From Chamaelirium japonicum (taxonomy: Eukaryota; Streptophyta; Magnoliopsida; Liliales; Melanthiaceae), in assembly GCA_947650365.1 (NCBI GenBank), contig CANTAL010000003.1:1674001-1738000 (forward strand): a stretch of 64,000 nt of DNA, in the 5' to 3' direction. The notes beneath the pieces are model-generated. The model ran no database searches and had not been told where the DNA came from. It saw only the letters and a program-made list of their open reading frames with translations. The position numbers and the translations under genes are program-made. Positions 40,973-51,060 of the stretch are shown here, in pieces. Each line of letters begins with the position of its first letter. The stretch's first letter is position 1.

Positions 40973-41231
40973 CGTTCCTAAATGATAAGTTATGAGTCAA
41001 TAAATACCATAAGAGAAGTATCAATGATAAAACTTACTAACACAATTTCTAAGTAAAATCACCAGAACGATAATATAAATTGATAATATCCAATATAATA
41101 TAAAAATTACTCAACAATGTCTGACAGAATAAAAACTACTGAGTAATGTCTGACTGGAAATAAAAACTACTTAGCAATGTTTGACAGGAAATAAATAAAA
41201 GAAAAACTAAAGTCTTCAGAGATCCCAAGAT
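40973..41231 (-). other. AT-rich spacer between gag and pol, possibly an intron
   Basis: 259 bp that separate two different reading frames. It contains three tandem copies of a unit of about 31 bp (41101-41191) with stop codons, and ends in a T-rich stretch plus CATTTAG just before pol. That would fit a 3' splice site, but I see no convincing donor, so intron, defective junction or insertion remain open. Confidence 0.6.
41101..41191. repeat. Three tandem copies of a 29-31 bp unit in the gag-pol spacer
   Basis: Units start at 41101, 41130 and 41161. Each begins TAAAAA(T/C)TACT and contains AATGT(C/T)TGAC. Confidence 0.88.
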
Positions 41232-42308
41232 TCAGGGATTTAATGTGCCATCGTCTAACTCATCAAAGTAGTCTGAACTGTCCAGGTACGATGTCTTCAG
41301 GGCATCGGTCTGTTTGTGGTAATCTTCAGGCCACTCATTGTTATCTTCATTCATATTTGTCTCTACAGGTACCCCTGTACTTTTATACTTATTCTTCTCA
41401 TGTTTACTAGCACGGCAGTTTCTGGACCAGTGTCCTTCCTTTCCACATTCAAAACATATGTCCCTCTTATCTTCAGGTTTAGAGGGATTATTTTTTTCTG
41501 GATTCTGAGGAGCGATCCACTTGTTTTTAAAGTGTGTGTCCTTCCTAGGACCATAATAATCATCTCTTCGAGGATGATTCTGATGTCCACCTCTTCCAGG
41601 GTGATTTCTACCTCTTCCAGGGTAGTTATTGCGCCCTCCTCTGCCGTGTCTTCCACCTCTCCTTCCTCTGCCTCTACCTCTACCTCTACCTTGGTAGAAA
41701 TCATTGGTATTTGCTTCTGGCAATGCCAATGATCCAGTGGGTCTAGAATTATAATTCTTTACCAGTAGGGTATTATGTTCTTCAGCGATCAGGAGAACCT
41801 CTATGAGTTCCGAGTACTTCTGGTACTTCATCCCCCTGTATTGCTGTTGTAAAATAATGTTATTTGGGTGGAAGGTAGAGAGTGTTTTATCGATCATCTC
41901 ATCATCATCTATTTTCTCCTCACAAAGCTTCAGCTTGCTGACGATGTTGAGTAACTTCGAGTTGAACTCAGCCACAGTCTTGAAGTCTTGGAACCTGAGG
42001 GTGATCCATTCGCTCTTTGCTGCTGGCAAAGTGATCATCTTCTGGTGATCGTAGCGTTCCTTGAGTGCCTTCTAGAGATCTGCTGGATCTACTATGTTCA
42101 TATATTCATTCTTTAGATCTTCGTGTATGTGGTGCCTAAGGAAGATGAGGGATTTAGCTTTTTCATCCGGTTTCAATCCATTCTTCTCTTCTAGAGCTTT
42201 CTCTAAATTCTTCGCTTGTAGATGTAGCAAACTATCTACTCGCCAATTCAGAAAATTGCTTCCATTGACATTTAATGCATAGAAGTCTAATTTTGTAATG
42301 TTCGACAT
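41232..42308 (-). pseudogene. Copia gag with zinc knuckle, one premature stop
   Basis: It encodes the capsid/nucleocapsid protein that packages the element RNA. The Met at 42308 opens a frame of 78 codons (start MSNITKLDFYALNVNGSNF, with NWRVDSLLHL following), then a TAG at 42072-42074, then the same frame continues for 279 codons to 41232. The pieces belong to the copia-type gag family (DUF4219/UBN2-like). An Arg-Gly-rich basic tract lies at about residues 207-248, and a zinc knuckle CFECGKEGHWSRNC (CX2CX4HX4C) at about 285-298. The C-terminus is acidic. The Met directly follows CTTCAG, which resembles a 3' splice site. The stop lies between the N-terminal and central capsid parts, so no complete Gag can be made without readthrough. 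Confidence 0.92.
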
Positions 42309-42865
42309 CTGAAGATTTAATGAATATTTACATTAATTACTATGATCACCATATTCATCATATGAGTATGTAGAGACATATTATAGAAAACAATTTGACA
42401 TATCATGTACAAACCTATTAATACTGGGTATTAATAGGGTCCTTTTAAAAACCACTTGCCAAGGTAGAGCGGGTTCTATGGAACCGTCATGCGCCTTGCC
42501 AAGCTTTTCTAAAAGGTTTTAATTGCCTAAGTGCAACTAATGAAGAAAATGACATCTTATGTACATGGAACAGATAAGAGATACAAGATATAAGTACAAT
42601 GTAAAGTCTGTTACAATTAAGGACAATTTTGTCCTTATTTGTAAAACATATATTGCATATTAATCCCTTAGGGGCTAGACAGTTAAATACATAAACAATG
42701 TATATGAAATAGCAAAAACGGACCATACCGATGCTTCCAGAACGGTTCGGATACCCAAAATCCACATATGGATTGAACAATTTAGCTATAGATCGGGCTT
42801 ACAAAATCAAATTTAAATGAACCATGTATATCAAAACAGACAATTAAATATATGTGAGTGCGTAT

Positions 42866-43145
42866 AAGAATGGACGGGTCAGATCTGTTATATAAACAGT
42901 TGGGTCGGGTCTGTGTAAATCACAGTCGGGTCGGGTCTGTATAAATCCAGTCAGGTCGGGTCTGCTATATAACAAACGGGTCGGGTCTGCTACTAGATAC
43001 AGGTCAGGCATTTACATGCTGTCGGGTCGGGCATGTACATGCAGTCGGGTCTAAGCTTAGAGCTCGGGTCAGGTTTATTATATTGAACAGTCGGGTCGGT
43101 ACTGCATGCAATCGGACTTTAAATCGATTTGCGGGTCGGGTTTTA
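42866..43145. repeat. Degenerate tandem repeat with CGGGTCGGGTCTG core
   Basis: About nine or ten occurrences of a GGGTCGGGTCTG-like core at irregular 20-40 bp spacing, interleaved with TATATAA and CATGCA words. Confidence 0.75.
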
Positions 43146-43331
43146 GAACCCAACAGAAGTTACTGTTCATCGTCTCCTCCGCGTCGAAACCGGAGAAAAA
43201 CCCTAACTTATCAACTCATCGACCCCACGTGCACACGCCGCTGTCGCGGACGCAGGTCGCATCGCTACCGCGGGCGCAGATAGCAGCCACAGGAGCAGGT
43301 CGCCTCCGTGGGCGCAGGTAGCGCCGCTGCT

Positions 43332-43429
43332 GCGGGAGCAGTTAGCGCCGCTGTCGCGGGCGCAGGTAGCAGCCGCTGATGCGGGAGCAGTTAGCGCCGC
43401 TGTCGCGGGCGCAGGTAGCAGCCGCTGCC
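43332..43429. repeat. 49-bp GC-rich tandem duplication in the leader
   Basis: Two copies (43332-43380 and 43381-43429) that agree at 47 of 49 bases. Shorter related pieces with CGCGGGCGCAGGTAGC extend the pattern left to about 43230. Confidence 0.9.
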
Positions 43430-43800
43430 GCAAGTCGCCGTCGGGGGCAGCTCTGCTGTCTCTGCATGCCGACACCGTCCGTCGCCTCCACCGGTCGCGC
43501 ACAGGTTTGCCGGCGGTTGTGCGGGTGGTCTCACGTCTGTACCCGATCGGGTGTTGCTAGGTAAAAAGGGAAGAGGGAGTTCTCAGGCATACCGTTCGTC
43601 GACGTGGTTGTTGCTGTCTTCCTCCACTCTCCTCTCCCAGATCTCTCTCTCTCTTCTTCTCTTCCTCTCTTCCTCTCTCTCTCTCTCTCCGATCTCTCTT
43701 TACGATCGGGTCGTGGCCACGGACGAGATCTGGAGCCGGGAGAGAGAAGGTCTCTCGGACGGCAGGGTCGTGCGTTCCCGTCGGGCTCGTGCTTCACGTA

Positions 43801-43814
43801 TCCTGCTGATTACG
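43801..43814 (-). promoter_or_regulatory. Primer-binding-site-like motif of the copia element
   Basis: Directly after the 5' LTR the element strand reads CGTAATCAGCAGGA. It does not begin with TGG, so it is not the usual complement of a tRNA 3' end. It agrees at 12 of 14 positions with the motif at the same place in the short LTR family. Confidence 0.55.
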
Positions 43815-43966
43815 TGTTGCAAAAAGCATCCTGTATTATTCATTTCCCCCCTATATATAGGCATAATTGGAGGTTGGGATAAAGACGGGGAAATCTCCTA
43901 TCCCATGAATCTAGGGGTCTTTATCCGGTGGGCATCCATATCCGATGCAACCACCGTTTCATAACA
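43815..43966 (-). repeat. 5' LTR of the copia element (152 bp)
   Basis: Same termini as the 3' LTR (TGTT and AACA). The TATA-like CTATATATAGG near 43851 lies about 42 bp before the LTR end, so R plus U5 would be very short if this drives transcription. Confidence 0.95.
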
Positions 43967-43971
43967 TATTG
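43967..43971. repeat. Target-site duplication, right copy (TATTG)
   Basis: Matches GATTG at 36854-36858 at four of five bases. Removing 36859-43971 rejoins a flank B sequence collinear with those at about 28560 and 30475. Confidence 0.75.
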
Positions 43972-44490
43972 CTATTATTAAAAAAATTATAGAATTATTA
44001 CAATATAATCATAATAACGTTAATATGATACTATTGTGAAATAGAGTTTTGGAATTTAGATTACTTCTTACTTCAAACCTATACCCGTGGCCAATGAAGA
44101 GAAGCAGGACTTCTTCTCTCGTCGTTTATTTCTCCGTTCTAATCTCTCTTCTGTCTTCGTGTCTCTCTCCATTTTCTTGCGACTGGTCGGCTGGGCTCGA
44201 TATGTTCTTGTTGATAATATATTGTGAGATGGAAGCCAGAGAGAGTCATCAAACGTGCCCTACCCTAAAAGGGTCGTATATTATTTATAGGGTAAGCTTA
44301 GTTAGGACCTAAGTATAATACAGAAAACTCTAATCTATGGGAGAGATCCGATGGTGCACAGTCATCATATCGAACGATCTCATAATAGTTATAATGTTTT
44401 AAATTTTTTTAAAGAAAAATATAAATTTGTTTAAAGTAAAAAAATTTGGGTGTGCCTCATCTTTTTTCTTTACTTCTTATTATTTAATTA
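43972..44490 (-). mobile_element. Complete short LTR element unit, minus strand
   Basis: Right half of flank B (43972-44040), body (44041-44219), 168-bp LTR (44220-44387) and flank A (44388-44490). It forms an inverted pair with the plus-oriented unit at 47053. Confidence 0.75.
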
Positions 44491-46661
44491 ATTTAATTAG
44501 TTTAATAAATTAAATTGTTACATAAATTAAATAATTAAATAAATAAAGAAATATTTATTATCTATATAATTAAATTACTTAAACTAATTATTTATTATTG
44601 AAATATTAAAATCAATAAATTTTTATTTGATTATAAAAAAAAATAGTAAGCTATTTAGAAAAATATTTTATTATTCATATAAACAAATAATTAACTAATT
44701 ATTTAAATAATAAGTAAATAGTTATTAAATTATTTTTTTATTTTAATACTTAAATAAATAAATATTATTTTTTATTATTTTAATTAATATCTTATAATTT
44801 CATAAAATTTTATTTTTTTAATTACACAATATTTTTTTTTAAATTATTATTTATTTATCTATGAAATTATCTAATAATAATTACAATATTTATTTAGAAA
44901 ACATCTCATTACTATATATATTTATTATCTAATAATAATTAAATATTTATTTATTTAAAAAATTACTATTTAAATAATTCTTTAATTCATTATCTAAATA
45001 ATTAAATTCTAATATTTTAGTTATATTAATAAATAATTATTTAATAATTTATTTAAATGATAATCAAATAATTTTATCAATAATTTTTAAATAATTTTTA
45101 AATAATTTTTTATATAATATTATAAATAATGAAATTTTTATAAATAATGAACTTTTTATATAATTTATTTAATTTTTTATATAATGAAATTTAATAAAAT
45201 TTAATTTTATATATAATGAAATTTTTTATAATTTTATTAATAATAAAAAGTTTTTATAATATTTATTTAATTTTTTATATATTGAAATTTAATGAAATTT
45301 AATTTTCTAAATAATGAAATTTTTATATAATTTTTGAAATAATCTTTTATATAATTTTACAAATAATTTTATAAATAATTAAATTTTTTAAGTAATGTAA
45401 ATAATGAAATTTTTTAGATTCATTATCTAAATAATCTAATAATTTTTTATGTAATTTTATAAATAATGAAATTCTAATTTTATATTTATTTAAACAAATA
45501 ATTATTAAAAAATTTATTTAAATAATAATATAATTTATTTATATAATTTATATATCTAATTATATATTTTATTTATGTAATTTTCTATATTATTATTTAT
45601 TTAAATACAAAATTATTTAATTAATAAATTATTTTTTTATTTAAGTAAATAATCTATATAATATATTTCTTTACAAAATAATTTTTTAAATATTTAAATA
45701 ATTGAATAATAATTTATTTATTAAAAAAAAATATTATTTAAATAATTCTTTATATAATTATCTAATTAATGAAATTCTAATTGTACAATTATTTCAATAA
45801 ATAATTACTTTATAATAATTTAGTTATGTAATTATTTTTCAAATTATATATTTAAAAAATAAAAAACTGAAATTTATTATGTTAAAATATTATATAATTA
45901 TATAAAGGAATTATTTTATTAAAATATAATAATAACATAAAGAATTAATTAAATTATTTAAATATTTAATAAAATAGTAAATAAAATATCTAATAAAATA
46001 GTTATTTAAATGATTTAATTATAATTTATGGAATAATGATTCCAATATTGATTTAATTTGTTTATAAAATATCTAAATAATTTCATTATTTTTTTATGTA
46101 ATTAATATATTTTAATAAAATAATGCAATTATATAATTACATAATATATTAACCAAAAAGTATTTTATTATATATATATTTACGTAATAATTTAAAGTAT
46201 AAATTATAATAATTAATAACTATTTAAAATAATAAAATAATTTAATTAATAATTACATAACTAAATTATTATGTAATAAAATTATTAGATAATTATTTTA
46301 ATAAATTATGAATAAATTCTATATTTAGATAATTAAAATATTAGAATTTAATTATTTAGATAATTAAATAAAAAATTATTTAAATAATATTTTTTATATA
46401 TAATTTAATAATTAGTCAATTATTAGTATATTTAAAAACTTAATTAGTGAATAAATATATCAAATAGATTATTTTGTTTAAAAACTAAATATTATAATTA
46501 TTAAATATTTCATTATCAAATAAATAACAATTTAAATAAAATATTATATAATTAAATAAATAAATTTTTTTTATTAAATTATAAGATATTAATTGAAATA
46601 ATTAAAAAAAAAATTTATTTGGTTAAGTAATAAAATAAAATAATAAATTAAATAATTTTTT

Positions 46662-46692
<31 letters not shown>

Positions 46693-46714
46693 TAAGCTAA
46701 AATATTAAGCTATT

Positions 46715-46779
<65 letters not shown>

Positions 46780-46924
46780 TAAAATATTTTTTTAAATAGC
46801 TTAATATTTTTTAAATAATCAAAGAAATATTTATTGATTTTAATATTTAAATAATAAATAATTAGTTTAAATAATTTAATTATATAGATAATAAAATATT
46901 TAATAATTTTTTAATTTATTTAAC
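44491..46924. other. AT-rich block between inverted short LTR units
   Basis: The ends match as reverse complements. The centre (about 45070-45480) is a degenerate tandem repeat of ATATAATGAAATTTAAT-like words. A (TA)n tract lies at 46664-46774, and 45905-46130 resembles the palindromic module with its centre deleted. No gene seen. Confidence 0.65.
46664..46774. repeat. (TA)n microsatellite, interrupted
   Basis: Two runs of alternating T and A (about 46664-46693 and 46720-46774) separated by a stretch containing TTAAGCTAAAATATTAAGCT. Confidence 0.95.
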
Positions 46925-47410
46925 TATTTAATTTATGAAACTAGTTAAATTAAATAAATAATAGGAAGTAAAGAAGGAAGATGAGGCACACCTGTATTTT
47001 TTGCTTTAAAAAAATTTATATTTTTTTTAAAAAAAATTTAAAACATTACAACCGTTATAAGATCGTTCGATCGGATGATTGTCAACCCTATAAATAATAT
47101 ACGATCCCTTTAGGGTGGGGCAAGTTTGATAGTTCTCTCTTTCTCCCATCTCACATATCGAGCCCAACCGACCCATTGCAAGTAAACGTAGAGATAAACA
47201 AAGACAGAAAAGAGAGAAGAAAAGAGATGAGAATGGAGGAATAAACGAAGAGAGAAGAAGTCCTGCTCCAGTTCATTTATCACGGGTATAGGTTTGAAGT
47301 AAGAAGTAATCTAAATTCCAAAACTCCACTTCTCAATAGTATCATCTCAACGTTATTATAATTATCATTGTAATATTTCTATAATTTTTTAAATAATAGT
47401 AATCATTTAT
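46925..47410 (+). mobile_element. Short LTR element unit with two LTR deletions, plus strand
   Basis: Flank A (46925-47052); an LTR from about 47053 that lacks about 60 bp before CCCTATAAATAAT and also lacks its 3' end together with the primer-site motif (CATCTCAC joined to ATATCGAGCCC); body to about 47335; flank B to 47410. Without a primer site this copy could not be reverse transcribed. Confidence 0.72.
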
Positions 47411-50275
47411 TTAATTATAGAATAAATTAAATAATTGAAATATTATAATAATTAAATTTTTATTAAAATAATAATTTTATTTAATTATTTAATTATCTAC
47501 TTATTTAATAAAATTTTTTATTCTATTTATTTATAAATTATTATATTTTTAAATAATCAAATTATGTAACTATTTAATGGTTTAAAATATAAAATAAAGA
47601 AATAATGATATAATTATATAAATAATTTATTTTATTAGTTATTTCCTTAGTTATTATTATTTTTTAAATTAATTTAATTAATTTATTAAATAAGAAATTA
47701 TATAAATATTAAAATAATTTATTTATTATTTTATTATTCCATAATTAATTAATTAAAATATTTAATTAATTACCATTAATGACATAATTATTATAATTTT
47801 TATTTAATTATTTTATAAAATAATTTTATAATTTAAATATTTATTTCATTAAGTTATAAAATAATTTACTAATTATTTAAAAAATAAGTAAATAATTATT
47901 GAATTAATTTTTTATTTTATTATATAATAAAATAATTTATTTTTTGATGTGTTTTATTTAATTTTTTCTAATTTAATTACATAATATAATAATTATTTCA
48001 TTATGTAATAATTTATTTAAATTATTATTTATTTTACTATTAAATTATTTAATAATTAAAATATTTTTTTGTTTATTTAAATAATCTATTTAATATACTG
48101 CTTTAATAAATTAGTTTTTTAAAATTTCAATAATTGACTAATTATTTAATTATTTAAAAAAAATTTATTTAAATAATTTTTTTATAATTATCTAAATATT
48201 AAAATTCTAATTTTATATTTATTTTAATAAATAATTATAAAAAAAATTATTCAAACTATAATATAATAATTTTATTACATATTAATTTCATTATTCAATT
48301 ATTTTTTCAATTATTTTATTATTTCAAAAAATTATAATTTATTTAAATTATTATTTATTTAACTATGAAATTATTTAATAATTAAATTATTTTTTTGTTT
48401 AGGTAAATAATCGTTTTAATATATTTCTTTACTAAATAAGTTTTAAAATATTTAAATAATTGAAAAATTATTTATTTATTTCAAAAAATTATTATTTAAA
48501 TAACTATTTATGTAAATATCTAATGAATGAAATTCTAATTTTATATTTATTTAAATAAATAATTATTTATTAATTTACTTAAATAATAAACTAATATTTT
48601 TTTATATAATAATTTATTTATATAATTATTAATTAAATTATATTCGTAATTTTAAAAATTATTAATGAATATAATTTATTTTTTAAAATATTAATTCAAT
48701 ATTTAAAAAATAAAATACTTAAATTTTTTTATTTTGTGAAAATATTATATTATTATATAATAGAATTTTTTTATTCGAATATAAAAATAACATAAAGAAA
48801 TAATTAAATTAGTCAGATATTTTATAAAATCATTAAATAATTATTTGAATCATTATTATATAAATTATAATTAATCCAATTTTTTTATTATTTTCTTTTT
48901 GAATAATTCAAAAATGATTAAATAAAAAATAAAAATATTTAATTAATTATAATTTATTGAATAATGATTCAAATATATATTTAATTATTTTATCAAATTT
49001 CTAAATAATTTCATTATTTATTGATTTTATTAATATTTTTTAATCAAATAATTAAATTATTTAATTATAAAATATTTAAATCAAATAAATAATTTATTTT
49101 ATTATTTAAATATTTATGTTTAATCAATAATTACATAACAAAATTATTATGTAATAAAATTATTAGATTATCATTTGAATAAATTATTAAATAAATATAT
49201 TTTTATATACCTAAAATATTAGAAAATAGATTATTTACTTAAAAAAATAAATATTTTCATTATTATATAATTTCATAGTTAAATAAAATATTATATAATT
49301 AAATAAATCAAGAAATTTATAAAATTATGAGATATTAATTGAAATAACTAAAAATAATAATTATTTAATTAAGTAATAAAATAAAACAATAATTTAATAA
49401 TCAAAGAAATATTTTTTGATTTTATTATTTAAATAATAAGAAAATAATTATTATTTTTTTATTATATAATAAAATAATTTATTTTTTGATATATTTTATT
49501 AAATTTTTTATAATTTAGGAAAATAATTTATGAATTATTTCATTACATAATAATTTATTTAAATTATTATTTATTTAATATATTTCTTTAATAAATATAT
49601 TTTGAAATAGTGAAATAATTGACTAATTTTTTAATTGTTTAAAAAATAATTATTTAAAAAATTATTTATATAATTATCTAAATAATAAAATTTTAATTTT
49701 ATAATTATTTTAATAAATAATTATTAAAAAATTTATTTAAATCATAATATAATACTTTATTATATAATAATTTACTTATATAATTATTAATTAAATGATT
49801 TTATTATTTTCAAAATTTATAATTTATTGAAATTATTATTTATTTAACTATAAAATTATTTAATAATTAAATTATTTTTTTTTAAGTAAATAATCCATTT
49901 AATATATTTCTGTACTAAATAAGTTTTTAAATATTTAAAAAATTGAATAATTATTTATTTAGTTAAAAAATTTATTATTTCAATAATTCTTTATATAATT
50001 ATCTAATTAATAAAATTCTAATTTGATAAATATTTCAATAAATAATTATTTAATAATTTATATAAATAATATTCTAATAATTTTATTACAGAATAATTTA
50101 GTTATGTAATTATAAATTAAATTATTTTATTATTTCAAAAAATCATTAATTAATATAATTTATTCTTTAAATTTTTACTTAAATATTTAGAAAATAAAAT
50201 ACTTAAATTTATTTTGTTAAAATATTTTATAATTATATAATGAAAATATTTCATTAGAATATAATAATAACATAA
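47411..50275. other. AT-rich block, no gene seen
   Basis: Nearly pure A/T, with the palindromic module at 48770-49045 and repeated words shared with the 34.8-36.8 kb block in inverse orientation. Confidence 0.65.
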
Positions 50276-50440
50276 AAGAGATAGAGAAACAAAGATAGAA
50301 GAGAAAGAAAAAGATAGATGAGAATGGATAAATAAGCAAAGAAGTAATCTAAATTCCAAAAATCCACTTCGCAATAGTATTATCTCAACGTTATTATGAT
50401 TATCATTGTAATGTTTCTATAATTTTTTTAATAATAATAA
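50276..50440 (+). mobile_element. Body-only fragment of the short LTR element with flank B
   Basis: A shortened purine-rich body (50276-50370), starting AAAGAGATAGAGAAAC, with the AATTCCAAAAATCCAC end, followed by flank B. The LTR and primer site are missing. Confidence 0.7.
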
Positions 50441-51060
50441 TTGTTTATTTTATTATAAAATAATTTAAATAATTGAAATATTTTAATATTTAACTTTTTA
50501 TTAAAATAATATTTTTATTTATTTATTTAATTATTTATTAATTTAATGAAATTTATTATTTTATTTATTTATGAATTATTATATTATTAAATAACCAAAT
50601 TATATAACTATTTAATGGTTCAAAATATTAAATAAATAAATAATAATTTAATTATGTAATTAATTTATTTTATTTGTTATTTCTTCAATTATTATTATTA
50701 TTGAAATATATTTATTAAATAATAAATTGTTGAAATAATAAAATAATTAATTAATTTATTATTTCATTATTAAATAAGTAATTAATAAAAATATTTAATG
50801 AATTACTATTAAAAAAATAATATTTATAATTCTTATTATTTATTTTATTAAAGAATTTATGAATATAATTATTTATTTAACAAAGTAATAAAATAATATA
50901 ATAATATAATAATATAATAACTAATTACGTATTATTTTCAAAAAATAATATTATTTCAAAAAATATTTTATTATTCATATGTTCAAATAATTAACTATTT
51001 AATTAAATAATTCAATAATGATTATTTCATTAATATATTCAATAATGATTATTGAATTAT
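50441..51060. other. AT-rich spacer
   Basis: A/T words only. It ends at the start of the second element cluster with ATTGAATTATTTATAGGG. No gene seen. Confidence 0.65.

Larger units (their letters stand above)
42309..43814 (-). other. Unusually long 5' leader of the copia element
   Basis: 1.5 kb between primer site and gag with no recognisable protein. Next to the LTR is a GC-rich part (about 43083-43560) and a purine tract (element strand, about 43617-43700). Then comes a degenerate tandem repeat of CGGGTCGGGTCTG spaced by roughly 25-30 bp (about 42866-43145). The stretch next to gag is AT-rich (42309-42860). Base composition is sharply different from the AT-rich surroundings. It could be lineage-specific leader, an intron-containing leader, or captured foreign sequence; the sequence alone does not decide. 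Confidence 0.7.
36859..43966 (-). mobile_element. Ale/Retrofit-like Ty1-copia LTR retrotransposon, complete but disrupted
   Basis: A 7.1-kb element on the minus strand. From its 5' end it has: LTR (43815-43966), primer-site-like motif, a 1.5-kb leader, gag (42308-41232), a 259-bp spacer, protease-integrase (40972-39812), reverse transcriptase (39781-37919), RNase H (37906-37421), a 3' untranslated region, polypurine tract (37012-37020) and LTR (36859-37011). The order protease, integrase, reverse transcriptase, RNase H is the copia order. Four in-frame stops and a gag/pol frame difference make it non-functional as written. The LTRs differ by two substitutions and one indel. It interrupts an AT-rich repeat whose halves rejoin across a 5-bp target duplication. 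Confidence 0.95.

Noticed and set aside
38897-42282. Plus-strand open frames opposite gag and pol
   Set aside because: Shadows of the minus-strand coding frames; no recognisable product.
42487-42780. Minus-strand open frame of 97 codons before gag as a separate protein
   Set aside because: No motif recognised; it sits in the AT-rich part of the leader and may overlap an intron-like stretch.
43083-43797. Arg/Ala-rich and Ser-rich open frames in the GC-rich leader
   Set aside because: Open on both strands because of GC-rich tandem repeats and a CT tract. No domain recognised, and they overlap the primer-site side of the leader.
36859-43966. Endogenous pararetrovirus
   Set aside because: Integrase, LTRs, polypurine tract and a target duplication are all present, and the domain order is copia-type.
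26138-51060. Organelle DNA insertion as the source of the AT-rich blocks
   Set aside because: No organelle gene, rRNA or tRNA words are visible, and the blocks are built from nuclear-repeat flanks in inverted order.
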